This document shows, in pieces, positions 1 to 8,777 of a stretch of DNA of 64,000 nucleotides. Location of the stretch: contig NZ_CP012643.1 in NCBI RefSeq assembly GCF_001310085.1, positions 4,284,001 to 4,348,000 of the forward strand, written 5' to 3'. A program made the translations under genes and the position numbers. The notes beneath the pieces were generated by a model that saw only the letters and a list, made by a program, of their open reading frames with translations, was not told the origin of the DNA and did not search any database. How positions within the stretch are numbered: position 1 is the stretch's first letter; every line of letters begins with the position of its first letter. The DNA is from Rufibacter tibetensis. GTDB lineage: Bacteria; Bacteroidota; Bacteroidia; Cytophagales; Hymenobacteraceae.

Positions 1-1237
1 TGTTGGGCGACCACTCGGGCTTAAAGAAAAAAGTAGGGTTGGGAATGGCGATGCTGCGGGGTTTGGTCAGGCCTTCCTGATCCCCAATCATAAGCTGGTA
101 TTCGCCGCTGGCATCAGAAAACCAGGCAATCTTTTTACCGTCCGGTGACCAGGTAGGGTAGCGGTCGGCGGCTCCCGGATTATGGGAAATGTTTCGCCAA
201 TCGCCCTCTTCTTTGGGAACTGTAAATACCTCGCCTCGAGCTTCAAACAAGGCGCGCTTTCCGCCGGGGCTTAAAGAAGCATGGGTCAGCTGAGTAGGCG
301 TAATATCTGCCCAACGGGGCCGGGCCCAGTCAAAGTCGCCGCGCACTTCAATGGTGAGTTGCTTGGTTTCGTTTGTTTTGGGGTTAAGCAGATGCAGGTA
401 GCCTGCCTGTTCATACACCAGCATGCCCGCGGCAGCATCCAGGTTCTTGGTGTCAAACTGCTTGTGAAAGGTATGTTGCTTTAGTTCTTTGGTATTCGGA
501 TTATAAGACCAGATGTTGTTGGCGTAATCCCGTTCCGACAGGAAGTACACAATGCCGTCCATCCAAACCGGACTGGTGTGCCGCTCTTTGTTTGCCTGAG
601 GCGTTTGTTGCAGTGCATAGGTTTTCAGGTCTACAATCCAGATAGGCTGAGCCTGCCCTCCGCGGTAGTTTCGCCATTCAGGGTCCCAGAAGGTGATGGG
701 CTGGTAAGCCGCAAACTGCCCATCTTCTGATAACTCTCCGTTAGACGCCTGCGGTATTTTGAGGGCCTCGGGCATTCCCTGGTTTACAGAAACCGTGAAG
801 AATTTAGAATTGGCGGTAGGGTGCCCGTCGCGGGCAGAGACAAACAGCACCGATTTGCCGTCTGGGGACCAGCCCGTGACATCATCATTGCCCGGGTGCC
901 AGGTCAGGCGTTTCGGTTGGCCGCCTTCCACCGGAATTAGGTACACATCGGTATTGCCGTCGTACTGCCCGGTAAAGGCCAGCCATTTTCCGTCTGGGGA
1001 GAGGTGCGGGTTTGTTTCGGCGCCTTCATCAGAGGTCAGCCTTCGGGCGAAGCCCAGGTTGGTATTGTTGGACTGCCGGTCGGCTATCCAAATATCGTTG
1101 GCATACACAAAGGCGATATGGTTTGCGCTGATGGTGGGTTGGCGAAGGAGGCGCGTTCCCTGTGCCTGTGCCGTGGCAGGCAACGTACACAAGGCACTAC
1201 CCAGCACCGTCATTTGCAAGAGTCTTTTTATTACCAT
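1..1237 (-). CDS. Tricorn-type S41 peptidase (N-terminal part, cut by window edge)
   Basis: The frame is open on the minus strand from an ATG at 1237 to the left edge, about 412 codons. It starts with a basic, hydrophobic signal peptide ending near Ala-Thr-Ala-Gln-Ala-Gln. Repeated beta-propeller blades follow, with recurring SPDGK and WSPDGK motifs (for example [10 protein letters not shown] and [10 protein letters not shown]). This layout, with blades directly after a signal peptide and the start [13 protein letters not shown], matches the N-terminus of Bacteroidota Tricorn protease homologues. Those are about 1,070 residues long, with a second propeller, a PDZ domain and an S41 serine protease domain. 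Those later domains would lie outside the window, so the protease activity is inferred. A plain TolB/DPP-IV-type propeller protein is the alternative. The gene is divergent from the aldo/keto reductase gene at 1516. Confidence 0.8.
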   Translation of the reverse strand, partial: MVIKRLLQMTVLGSALCTLPATAQAQGTRLLRQPTISANHIAFVYANDIWIADRQSNNTNLGFARRLTSDEGAETNPHLSPDGKWLAFTGQYDGNTDVYLIPVEGGQPKRLTWHPGNDDVTGWSPDGKSVLFVSARDGHPTANSKFFTVSVNQGMPEALKIPQASNGELSEDGQFAAYQPITFWDPEWRNYRGGQAQPIWIVDLKTYALQQTPQANKERHTSPVWMDGIVYFLSERDYANNIWSYNPNTKELKQHTFHKQFDTKNLDAAAGMLVYEQAGYLHLLNPKTNETKQLTIEVRGDFDWARPRWADITPTQLTHASLSPGGKRALFEARGEVFTVPKEEGDWRNISHNPGAADRYPTWSPDGKKIAWFSDASGEYQLMIGDQEGLTKPRSIAIPNPTFFFKPEWSPN

Positions 1238-1515
1238 ATATCTGGGTTTAGTAGAGGTATTGAAGATAAAAATACTTTCTATAAATCAGGCATGTACCCG
1301 CATTATCTTGTTGTCCATCTCTTGTATTTTAAGCCTTGTTTTGAAAGAACAGCCACAAAACAGAAGGGCTCGTAAAGTATACCTTATTGATACCTATGTC
1401 TACTGAGGGTGGAGAGTATAGGGAAGCACTCAAAAGTTGTGTGCTTCCAGTTAAGTAACAGCTTAGGCAGCCATCGGATTTAGATGATCTGAAAACAAAA
1501 GAAACCATTGATATT

Positions 1516-2502
1516 ATGGAGAAAAGAAAATTAGGTACCCAAGGCTTTACTGTTTCTGCGCTTGGTTTGGGGTGCATGGGCATGTCAGACTTCTACAGTA
1601 ACCGGGACGACCAGGAGTCAATCGCCACTATTCATCATGCCTTGGATTTGGGCATAGACTTTTTGGATACCGCCGACATGTATGGGGTAGGAGCCAATGA
1701 GGAATTGGTGGGAAAAGCCATTAAAGACAGACGCGACCAAGTAATCCTTGCTACTAAATTCGGGAATGTGCGCGATGAACAAGGCAACTTTATGGGCATC
1801 AACGGCACGCCCGAATACGTGCGTAAAGCATGTGAGGCCAGCCTCAAGCGATTAGGGGTTGACTACATTGACTTGTACTACCAGCATCGGGTGGACAAAC
1901 AAACCCCCATTGAAGAAACCGTAGGTGCCATGGCTGAACTGGTGAAAGAAGGGAAGGTGAGGTTCTTAGGTTTGTCAGAGGCCTCTGCTGCCACTATAAC
2001 TAAAGCCCACAGTGTGCACCCCATCAGTGCGCTGCAAACCGAGTATTCACTTTGGAGCCGTGATGTGGAAGACGAGATCCTTCCAGCCTGCCGGAAGTTA
2101 GGTATTGGGTTTGTGCCTTATAGCCCACTAGGCAGGGGTTTCCTGACAGGGCAGTTCAAAACGTTGGAAGATATTCCGGAAGATGATTACAGAAGACATT
2201 CTCCGCGTTTTCAGGGAGAGAATTTCCAGAAGAACCTTGACCTGGTAAAGAAAATTGAAGAGATCGCTAGTAAAAAAGGCTGTACTGCCTCTCAATTGGC
2301 GTTGGCCTGGTTGTTAGCGCAGGGTGAGGACATTGTTCCAATACCCGGTACCAAGAGAAGAAAGTATTTAGAAGAAAATATGGGAGCCCTGCAGGTTTCA
2401 CTTTCTCTGGAGGAGTTGGAAGAGATTGAGTTTATAGCGCCTAAAGGGATTGCCGCCGGTCTTCGGTATGCCGCTCCACAGATGGGCAATCTGAATGTGT
2501 AG
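1516..2502 (+). CDS. Aldo/keto reductase
   Basis: Protein of 328 residues, an NADPH-dependent (beta/alpha)8 barrel that reduces aldehydes or ketones in the cytoplasm. The N-terminus [20 protein letters not shown] is typical of the AKR13/YakC group. The catalytic tetrad is visible: Asp51 and Tyr56 in DTADMYG, Lys81 in ATKFG and His124 in YYQHRVD. The cofactor-binding PIPGT motif is near residue 277. Length and domain are complete. The physiological substrate cannot be read from the sequence. The gene stands alone, divergent from the Tricorn-type gene and followed by a long inverted repeat at 2559-2602. Confidence 0.92.
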   Translation: MEKRKLGTQGFTVSALGLGCMGMSDFYSNRDDQESIATIHHALDLGIDFLDTADMYGVGANEELVGKAIKDRRDQVILATKFGNVRDEQGNFMGINGTPEYVRKACEASLKRLGVDYIDLYYQHRVDKQTPIEETVGAMAELVKEGKVRFLGLSEASAATITKAHSVHPISALQTEYSLWSRDVEDEILPACRKLGIGFVPYSPLGRGFLTGQFKTLEDIPEDDYRRHSPRFQGENFQKNLDLVKKIEEIASKKGCTASQLALAWLLAQGEDIVPIPGTKRRKYLEENMGALQVSLSLEELEEIEFIAPKGIAAGLRYAAPQMGNLNV

Positions 2503-2558
2503 CTTTTTGCGCATTTTAAGAAAAACACGCCTTACCTATGCTTCATTAGCGCTTTCTT

Positions 2559-2602
2559 AAACACTGGCTTAGCTTGGTAGTCTGCAAACTAAGCCAGTGT
2601 TT
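2559..2602 (+). terminator. Hairpin downstream of aldo/keto reductase
   Basis: Perfect 14-base arms, AAACACTGGCTTAG (2559-2572) and its complement (2589-2602), with a 16-base loop and a T-rich 3' flank. It probably ends the aldo/keto reductase transcript. It lies before the start of the next gene, which argues against any upstream start for that gene near 2574. Confidence 0.65.
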
Positions 2603-2657
2603 ATCTTTCATTATATTAAGCTTACCCTTTTACTCAGCTTCATTTAACCCCAAAAGA

Positions 2658-3401
2658 ATGCCTGAAGCTCCACAAATGGTTTTCCTGAAAGAGCAAACGG
2701 AGCAATTTGTTGGCCAGCTTGTTCTTCAAGCCGAGGGTAGTGTAAAAGTTTTGCCTTTTGACCGACTATTTAACCAGGAACTGGAGAGCATAAAGACCTT
2801 TGGAAAGGAGCTGTTCTTTTGTTTCCCTGACTTTGCAATTCGTATTCACCTGATGTTTTTCGGAAAATATGCCATAAACGGTACGGTTAACAGAGAACTG
2901 CAATTAAGGCTGACCTTTGAAGAAGGGGAAATTAACTTCTATGCAAGTGACATCAAGTTTATTCAGGAACCCTTAGATAGTTTGTATGACTGGAGTACAG
3001 ACGTAATGCATGCTTCCTTTGATATAGATGCTGCTATAGAGAAACTCTACCGGAAACCTCAGAGGCTAATTTGTGATGCGCTGCTGGATCAGACTATTTT
3101 GGCCGGGGTGGGGAACGGAATCAAGAACGATGCCTTGTTCAGAAGACGCATTCACCCGGAGAGCCTGGTGGGGGAAATACCAGTGCTGGAGAGTAAGCAA
3201 TTAATTTCCGTTTGTGTTCAACTTAGCTATGAGTACCTGGAGTGGATTAGGGAAGATACTGTTCTGCAGAACTGGCAAGCTTACAGAAAGAAAATCTGCC
3301 CCCGGGACCACACACCTTTCCTGAAGGGGAACATAGGGAAGCCGGCCCGGTCCTGTTACTACTGTGAAAAATGTCAGCGGTTGTACCTTCCAGAAGTGTA
3401 A
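2658..3401 (+). CDS. Fpg/Nei-family DNA glycosylase, divergent
   Basis: Protein of 247 residues. The ATG at 2658 gives MPEAPQ, which places Pro2 (the Schiff-base nucleophile of this family) and Glu3 at the mature N-terminus. Longer starts would bury them and run into the upstream hairpin. Lys50 in FGKELFF matches the conserved catalytic-domain lysine. A helix-two-turn-helix segment is at about residues 140-167 (LLDQTILAGVGNGIKNDALF). A C-terminal zinc-finger region spans 214-239. The family removes oxidised bases and nicks DNA by beta/delta-elimination. Odd points: Ala4 and Gln6 replace the usual MPEGPE-type residues, and the first finger pair reads CPRDH instead of CPRC, so one zinc cysteine is Asp217 with His218 beside it. 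Lesion specificity (8-oxoguanine or pyrimidine) cannot be assigned. Confidence 0.85.
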   Translation: MPEAPQMVFLKEQTEQFVGQLVLQAEGSVKVLPFDRLFNQELESIKTFGKELFFCFPDFAIRIHLMFFGKYAINGTVNRELQLRLTFEEGEINFYASDIKFIQEPLDSLYDWSTDVMHASFDIDAAIEKLYRKPQRLICDALLDQTILAGVGNGIKNDALFRRRIHPESLVGEIPVLESKQLISVCVQLSYEYLEWIREDTVLQNWQAYRKKICPRDHTPFLKGNIGKPARSCYYCEKCQRLYLPEV

Positions 3402-3476
3402 AGTGCATAGGATAAAGGTACCCGTTTAGTAGCCGTTTTAGCTATAAAGGGGCAAAAAGAGGAAAAGAGTTGGCGT

Positions 3477-3504
3477 AAAAAAAGCTCACGCGAGGCATGA
3501 GCTT
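3477..3504 (-). terminator. Intrinsic terminator of the PUR-protein gene
   Basis: Arms AAGCTCA (3482-3488) and TGAGCTT (3498-3504). On the minus strand the stem runs into a T tract (A-run 3477-3483 on the plus strand), as expected for the end of the leftward gene at 3524-3859. Confidence 0.8.
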
Positions 3505-3523
3505 GAGGAGAATTGGGAGCAGG

Positions 3524-3859
3524 CTATTCCCACTTCAGTTCTTCGTCCATCGTAGCTTCAGTTTCAGCGTGTTCCAGGCGCTCCAGTTCTGCCAATGCCT
3601 CTTCAGACAATAACTCACCTTTTACATGGTTTACGGTGTCCTGCAACGCTTCCAGGAACTTGGCAAAGTCTTCTTTGTACAAGAAAATCTTGTGCTTCTC
3701 GTAAGAGTAGTTGTCGTCCTTGAATTTTCTCTTGCTCTCTGTGATTGTCAGGTAATAATCATTGGAGCGGGTTGATTTCACATCAAAGAAATAGGTGCGC
3801 TTTCCTGCCCTTACTCTCTGCGAGTAGATTTCTGCTTTGTCGTTGTTCTCTTCCACCAT
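3524..3859 (-). CDS. PUR-family nucleic-acid-binding protein (DUF3276)
   Basis: Protein of 111 residues. The core (about residues 8-66) contains the PUR-repeat pattern IYSQRVRAGKRTYFFDVK, then DYYLTITESKRKF and KHKIFLYKEDFAKFLEAL. This is typical of the Bacteroidota DUF3276/PUR proteins, which are related to Borrelia BpuR and eukaryotic Pur-alpha. A single PUR repeat usually dimerises to bind single-stranded DNA or RNA. The tail (about 80-111) is acidic, ending MDEELKWE. The gene is monocistronic with its own terminator. The cellular role (nucleoid or RNA regulator) is inferred from the family only. Confidence 0.88.
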   Translation of the reverse strand: MVEENNDKAEIYSQRVRAGKRTYFFDVKSTRSNDYYLTITESKRKFKDDNYSYEKHKIFLYKEDFAKFLEALQDTVNHVKGELLSEEALAELERLEHAETEATMDEELKWE

Positions 3860-4356
3860 AACTTGAAGGTTACTTATTTATTTGAAGTAGCCAATTTAAA
3901 GCAACTGATTCACATCTAAAAATTTTTGCTGTTAATTTTAATAGCTAAATTCAAATTTATTAATGTTTGTAATAGTCAATATCACCATTGAAAAAAACAA
4001 ATTAATTATAACATCTTCCTAAAATTTAAGATTTACTTGTAGTAAACAATTAAGATTAAAGGAGTTGATACAATTTGAAGTTGGATTTGGAAGGTGCTAA
4101 AACCTCCATATGAGCTCTAGGGATTTGCCTGATACAGGGTTTGCATACTGGTTGCTTTGAAGGAAAATTGAGCTAAAAATTTCAAAAAGGTTCTTGGTTG
4201 GAGTAAATGCATGTACCATGCGTACTTCACCTTAGAAGATGGCCGTTACCATTGAGGTGGCTCGTCTAAATAGCAAAAAGCAGGAGCTGATTCAGCTAAA
4301 AACAAGTAAATCTTAGTAGCCGCTAAAGCGGAATCATTATACAGAAACAAGGTAGT
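3860..4356. other. Intergenic stretch, no gene seen
   Basis: About 500 bases between divergent genes. The left half (3880-4080) is very AT-rich and probably carries the promoter of the PUR-protein gene. The right half has a more ordinary base composition but no open frame with recognisable coding character. No tRNA or long hairpin was found. Confidence 0.5.
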
Positions 4357-5274
4357 ATGAGCAGACTTAACGTGGATTTAGACAGTGTCCGGAACATCCA
4401 GAACCTGGAGTTTCTGGCCAAGCGCCTGGTAGAAGGGTTCATCACCGGTTTGCACAAATCGCCTTACCATGGTTTTTCGGTGGAGTTTTCTGAACACCGG
4501 CTTTATAATACTGGTGAAAGCACCCGTCACATGGACTGGAAAGTCTATGCCCGCACCGAAAAGTTGTTTGTGAAACGGTACGAGGAAGAAACCAACCTTC
4601 GCTGTCAGTTGCTGCTGGATGTGTCTGGCTCCATGTATTACCCCACGCATAATTACGGCAAACTGGCCTATGCCGTCCTGAGTGCCGCTGCCATTGCCAC
4701 GCTGCTGCAGAAACAGCGCGATGCGGTGGGCCTGACCACGTTCTCAGACCAGATTGAATCCCAAACGCCTATAAAATCTACCGGAGCACATTTGCACACC
4801 ATTTTGCTTGCCCTTCAGCAGCAGTTGCAGAAACCAGCCCCTCCGCAGAAGGAAACCCGAGTAGCGTCCATGCTGCACCACATCGCACAGCAATTGCCCA
4901 AGCGTTCCCTTGTGATTCTGTTCAGCGATTTACTAAGCCAGTACGAACAATTGGACGAGATTTTTCTGGCCTTGCAACACCTGCGGCACCAGCAGCACGA
5001 GGTACTGTTGTTTCATTTTACCCACGCAGAAACCGAGGAAGAATTTAAATTCCCTGACAAGCCTTTCATGTTCCAGGGCTTGGAGAACGGAGAGAAAATC
5101 AAAGTACAGCCGGCCGAGATACGGGAAGAGTATGTCAAGGCCATGCAGCAGTTCAAGAACGAACTCAAGCTCCGCTGCGGTCAGTACCGCATTGACCTTG
5201 TTTCAGTTGATCTGCGCGAACCCATAGACAAGGTGCTGCAGGCCTATTTGATTAAGCGGCAGAAAGTACGGTAA
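4357..5274 (+). CDS. DUF58-family protein with VWA domain
   Basis: Protein of 305 residues. The N-terminal half carries the DUF58 signature: GFSVEFSEHRLYNTGEST, then RHMDWKVYARTEKLFVKRYE (about 58-77). A von Willebrand A-type fold follows, with an intact MIDAS motif DVSGS at Asp88-Ser90-Ser92. No membrane segment is seen, so it is probably cytoplasmic. DUF58 proteins are usually encoded beside MoxR-type AAA+ ATPases and act with them in metal-dependent protein assembly or envelope maintenance. No MoxR gene is present here, so this copy is orphaned within the window. The exact function is unknown. Confidence 0.9.
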   Translation: MSRLNVDLDSVRNIQNLEFLAKRLVEGFITGLHKSPYHGFSVEFSEHRLYNTGESTRHMDWKVYARTEKLFVKRYEEETNLRCQLLLDVSGSMYYPTHNYGKLAYAVLSAAAIATLLQKQRDAVGLTTFSDQIESQTPIKSTGAHLHTILLALQQQLQKPAPPQKETRVASMLHHIAQQLPKRSLVILFSDLLSQYEQLDEIFLALQHLRHQQHEVLLFHFTHAETEEEFKFPDKPFMFQGLENGEKIKVQPAEIREEYVKAMQQFKNELKLRCGQYRIDLVSVDLREPIDKVLQAYLIKRQKVR

Positions 5275-5326
5275 TCTAAAGCCAGCTATTTTAACTCAGT
5301 TTTCTCAAAACAAGTAGTTAAACACC

Positions 5327-5953
5327 TTAAGACGCAGAGCTAACTTCCGGTGCATTGTCTAAGGACCGCCACAGATACCGGCAGGCGAGGGTACGGTTGG
5401 GTCGCCAGCTTTCTGAGAGCTGCAGCATCTTCGCTTTAGCGACTTTCCCGGTCTCTTCAAACTGGTACAGGCGTTTCATAGCGTTGTAGATACCCAAGTC
5501 ATCCACGGGCATGACATCGGGCCGATGAAGCGCGAACATCAGGATCATTTCAGCAGTCCAGCGGCCAATTCCCTTTATCTGGACTAACCTGGATATTAAC
5601 TCCTCATCTGGTAAGTGCACCAGATCTGAGTCTTCCAGGTTTCCTGCTTCCTTGTGATGAGCGATATTCTGGAGGTAGCTGATCTTCTGCCTTGATAATC
5701 CCGCGGCCCGCATCACCTCAACCGGAAGGGAAAGCACCAAACTAGGTTCTGGGTAGTTTTCTAGGAAAAGGGCCAGAAACCGGGCTTTAATGGTGGCCGC
5801 CGCTTTTACCGATAATTGCTGGGAAATGACCGAGCTGAACAAGGCCTCGTAGATGGGCCTTGGAGTAGAAGCCAGCTCAATAGGAGCTGAGTTTAGAACC
5901 AAGGTCTGCAGAACCGGGTCCTGCACGAATATTACGGCATGTGATGCACTCAT
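5327..5953 (-). CDS. AlkA-like DNA-3-methyladenine glycosylase (HhH-GPD)
   Basis: Protein of 208 residues. It carries the helix-hairpin-helix LVQIKGIGRWTAEMILMF (about 123-140) followed by the GPD loop DVMPVDDLGIY. Asp152, the second Asp of the pair, corresponds to catalytic Asp238 of E. coli AlkA. The motif VISQQLSVKAA near residue 42 is typical of the AlkA family. It lacks the N-terminal TATA-like domain of E. coli AlkA, as is usual for the short type. It excises alkylated purines from DNA. It is convergent with the DUF58 gene. A second base-excision glycosylase is encoded nearby at 2658-3401. Confidence 0.9.
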   Translation of the reverse strand: MSASHAVIFVQDPVLQTLVLNSAPIELASTPRPIYEALFSSVISQQLSVKAAATIKARFLALFLENYPEPSLVLSLPVEVMRAAGLSRQKISYLQNIAHHKEAGNLEDSDLVHLPDEELISRLVQIKGIGRWTAEMILMFALHRPDVMPVDDLGIYNAMKRLYQFEETGKVAKAKMLQLSESWRPNRTLACRYLWRSLDNAPEVSSAS

Positions 5954-6110
5954 TTAGTATTATTGTAACGTGTACCTATGGGTGTAAAATGTAGTAAACG
6001 TGTTTACAGGTTATTTACCTGAAACGGCTCTACAAACAGGCCAAAGATAGGCGATATAACTAAACAGCTGCTGCCCTGTGCAGGAGCTGTTTCAAACCAG
6101 AACCCACGCT

Positions 6111-6962
6111 ATGAAAATAATTGAGTGCCCCCGAGATGCCATGCAAGGCTTGCAAGCGTTCGTACCTACGGAAGAAAAGGTCAAGTACCTGCAGACCCTG
6201 CTAGAGATAGGGTTTGATTCTCTGGACTTCGGGTCTTTCGTTTCGCCCAAGGCAATTCCGCAGATGCGTGATACGGCTGAGGTGCTGGCGCAATTAGATA
6301 CCTCCGTTTCCCAAACGAAGCTGCTGGCCATTGTGGCCAACGTTAGGGGTGCACAGCAGGCCGTAGAACATGCGCCTATTCAATACATTGGTTTCCCGCT
6401 GTCTTTGTCTGAGGAGTTCCAGAAGCGGAATACGAACAAAAGCATTTCTGAAGCTTTAGTAGAAGTAGCCCAGATGCAGGACCTTTGCGGGCAGCATCAC
6501 AAAGAACTGGTGCTGTACCTTTCCATGGGTTTTGGCAACCCTTATGGGGAGCCATGGGAGCCGGAGCTGGCAGGGGAGATGACCCAAAAATTGGATGAGA
6601 TGGGCATTAAGATCATCTCTCTGTCAGACACAATCGGGGTTTCTAATCCGGGTACCATTAAATCCTTGTTCTCCACTTTGATTCCAGCCTTTCCGCACAT
6701 TGAATTCGGGGCGCATTTGCATACCAGCCCGAGTACCTGGCGGGAGAAAGTGGAGGCCGCCTATGAAAGTGGCTGCCGCCGTATGGATGGGGCGTTACTG
6801 GGCTACGGTGGTTGTCCCATGGCCAAAGATGACTTAGTAGGCAACATGCCCACCGAGAAAATGATCTCCTACTTACAGGAGAAAGGAGTACCTTTGAATT
6901 TAAACCAAGAGGCGCTTTCCAGGTCCCTGAATCAGGCGTCGCACGTTTTCCATTCGCTTTAA
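6111..6962 (+). CDS. Hydroxymethylglutaryl-CoA lyase
   Basis: Protein of 283 residues from the ATG at 6111 (MKIIECPRD). An in-frame GTG at 6078 would add 11 residues with no family match. It is a TIM-barrel of the HMGL-like family that cleaves HMG-CoA to acetyl-CoA and acetoacetate in leucine or ketone-body catabolism. Visible sites: Arg8-Asp9 in RDAMQG, SFVSPKAIPQM (42-52), metal ligands His202 and His204 in GAHLHTS, and the signature Cys235 in GYGGCPMAKDDLVGN. The DLVGN variant of the C-terminal signature replaces the more common GASGN. It sits 5 bases upstream of the LutA-like gene, so the two are probably co-transcribed. Confidence 0.87.
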   Translation: MKIIECPRDAMQGLQAFVPTEEKVKYLQTLLEIGFDSLDFGSFVSPKAIPQMRDTAEVLAQLDTSVSQTKLLAIVANVRGAQQAVEHAPIQYIGFPLSLSEEFQKRNTNKSISEALVEVAQMQDLCGQHHKELVLYLSMGFGNPYGEPWEPELAGEMTQKLDEMGIKIISLSDTIGVSNPGTIKSLFSTLIPAFPHIEFGAHLHTSPSTWREKVEAAYESGCRRMDGALLGYGGCPMAKDDLVGNMPTEKMISYLQEKGVPLNLNQEALSRSLNQASHVFHSL

Positions 6963-6967
6963 ACCAG

Positions 6968-7705
6968 ATGCCACAGCCGGTAGTAGATATTTTTATTCCT
7001 TGTTTTGTAGACCAACTGTTCCCGCAAACGGCCTGGAACATGGTGAAACTGTTAGAGGCCCTGGGCTGCAAGGTGCGGTACAACACCAATCAAACATGTT
7101 GCGGGCAGCCTGCCTACAATGCTGGTTTCCAGAAGGAGTGTCGCCAGGTAGCCGATAAGTTTCTGGAGGATTTCTCCTCTGAAGATAGTGATTACATTGT
7201 GGCACCTTCGGCGTCTTGCGTGGGCATGATCCGGAACGCCTACTCCAATATTTTCGTGACTTCTTCTAATTTTGTGCGTTACCGTGCCATGGAGCGTAAG
7301 GTGCTGGAGTTAACAGAGTTCCTGACAGAAGTCCTGCAGGTGAAAGAGATACCAGGTGCCCGCCTGGATGCAAGAGTTACCTACCATGATTCCTGCAGCG
7401 CCCTTCGTGAGTGCGGAATTAAGGAAGGACCCCGCAGATTATTAGAAATGGTGCAAGGCCTGGAGCTCACTGAAATGCGCGAAACCGAAACTTGCTGCGG
7501 TTTTGGAGGCACCTTTGCCGCTAAATTTGAGTCCATCTCAGTGGCCATGGCCGAGCAGAAAGTGGAGAACGCCCTCAGCACCGGAGCTGAGTACATCGTC
7601 TCCACGGATACCAGCTGCCTCATGCACCTGGAGGCGTATAACAAAAAGCAGAACAAACCCATTAAGGTAATGCACATTGCTGATGTATTGACCAGCGGCT
7701 GGTAA
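6968..7705 (+). CDS. lutA: LutA-like (Fe-S)-binding CCG-domain protein
   Basis: Protein of 245 residues with two cysteine-rich CCG domains: Cys44-Cys45-Gly46 (TNQTCCGQPAYNAG) and Cys176-Cys177-Gly178 (ETCCGFGGTF). The accompanying cysteines are Cys12, Cys84 and Cys143. This is the arrangement of LutA/YkgE, the small subunit of the LutABC iron-sulfur L-lactate oxidation complex, also related to GlcF and heterodisulfide reductase subunits. Length is normal for LutA. lutB and lutC are not next to it. Here the partner is an HMG-CoA lyase gene 5 bases upstream, so the complex partners are either elsewhere or different. It is followed by a strong bidirectional hairpin. Confidence 0.85.
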   Translation: MPQPVVDIFIPCFVDQLFPQTAWNMVKLLEALGCKVRYNTNQTCCGQPAYNAGFQKECRQVADKFLEDFSSEDSDYIVAPSASCVGMIRNAYSNIFVTSSNFVRYRAMERKVLELTEFLTEVLQVKEIPGARLDARVTYHDSCSALRECGIKEGPRRLLEMVQGLELTEMRETETCCGFGGTFAAKFESISVAMAEQKVENALSTGAEYIVSTDTSCLMHLEAYNKKQNKPIKVMHIADVLTSGW

Positions 7706-7719
7706 TCTGATTAGTTGTA

Positions 7720-7781
7720 AAAGCAGAGTCCCGTTCTGAAGCCATTTTCATCAAATTGGCCTCAGAACGGGATTCTGCTTT
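7720..7781. terminator. Bidirectional terminator
   Basis: Arms of 20 bases (7720-7739 and 7762-7781) with one wobble mismatch, A-rich on the left and T-rich on the right. It serves the rightward lutA-like operon and the leftward hydrolase gene ending at 7792. Confidence 0.85.
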
Positions 7782-7791
7782 TTGGGGTAAA

Positions 7792-8748
7792 TTATTTTAA
7801 GGTTTTTACAAAAGCTACCACTGGTGGCATCAGTGGAGCGGCCAGCGGGAGGGTAGGATTGGAGTAAGTGCTGAAGTTGGCGTTACGATCAGCGGTGGTT
7901 TCTTTGAGTACATGGTTCATGTTCTCCACTTCTACCATTTTGCTTTTTGGTGAGGCTGCGGCCAGCAACTGAACTTCGTTTCTGCTTACCTGTAAGTCTT
8001 GGGTGCCTTGTACCAGCAGGACTGGTACGGTTAACTTCCGTAATTCCGCCTGCGGGTCATACTTAAACCAGGAGATAAGATACGGCTGAATGCTTGGTCT
8101 GAACAGGGCTGCCAACATCGGGTTCACTTCCGTCACTGCTTTGCCTTGCGCCAGCTGGTCCAGAATGGGTAAAGCGGCATCTTTCACCATTGGGGGCTGC
8201 GCCTGCAGTTGCTCCCTGATGACCTTGTCTGCGGTTTGCCCAACCCCGGCTACGGAAATGAAACCATCGGCTTGGCCTTGGCGTGCGGCTATCATGCCAA
8301 TCAGTGAACCTTCGCTGTGGCCCAACACCACCACCTTGTTGAACCGTTTGTCATTCTTCAGCTTCTGAACCCAAGCTGCGGCATCCTGCACAAAATGGTC
8401 GAACCTCATGTCAAATTCAGAGCCCGCCGCGTCTTTGCTTTCGGCAATGCCGCGCTTGTCAAACCTTACGGAGGCAATGCCCTGGGCTTGCAGCGCCTGG
8501 GCCACCATTTTCAGGCTGTTGTTCTTCATGGCCGGGTTGTTCCCATCGCGGTCAGTAGGACCGGAGCCAGAGATGATTAGCACCACCGGGACTTGCTTCC
8601 CCGGAGCAGGAGTCAACAGCGTGCCTTTTATGGCACCTTTCTCAGTTGCCAGTTCAATGGCTTCCCCTGAAGTTGTAGCTGTTTGCGCAACCACCGTAAG
8701 GTTCATCAGAAAGCAAAGTATTAGTAAAAGGTACGAGCTGTCTCTCAT
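7792..8748 (-). CDS. Exported alpha/beta hydrolase
   Basis: Protein of 318 residues with a signal peptide (about 1-22, ending VVAQ). Alpha/beta-hydrolase fold: oxyanion region IISGSGPTDRDGN (59-71), nucleophile elbow GHSEGS with Ser145, acid Asp251 in QGTQDLQV and His279 in MNHVLK. All three catalytic residues are in the right order. It probably acts as a periplasmic esterase or peptidase of the S9/BAAT-like hydrolase group; the substrate is unknown. The gene follows dapA by 29 bases on the same strand and is probably co-transcribed, though no metabolic link is evident. Confidence 0.87.
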   Translation of the reverse strand: MRDSSYLLLILCFLMNLTVVAQTATTSGEAIELATEKGAIKGTLLTPAPGKQVPVVLIISGSGPTDRDGNNPAMKNNSLKMVAQALQAQGIASVRFDKRGIAESKDAAGSEFDMRFDHFVQDAAAWVQKLKNDKRFNKVVVLGHSEGSLIGMIAARQGQADGFISVAGVGQTADKVIREQLQAQPPMVKDAALPILDQLAQGKAVTEVNPMLAALFRPSIQPYLISWFKYDPQAELRKLTVPVLLVQGTQDLQVSRNEVQLLAAASPKSKMVEVENMNHVLKETTADRNANFSTYSNPTLPLAAPLMPPVVAFVKTLK

Positions 8749-8777
8749 TTGTTTTCTGAAAAGGGGCTTGAAAGCGC

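Noticed and set aside
759-1406. A 215-codon plus-strand frame opposite the Tricorn-type gene
   Set aside because: The minus-strand frame has signal peptide and propeller motifs; the plus frame is its shadow.
2574-2657. An upstream start for the Fpg/Nei-like gene
   Set aside because: It overlaps a terminator hairpin and would hide the catalytic Pro2 at an internal position.
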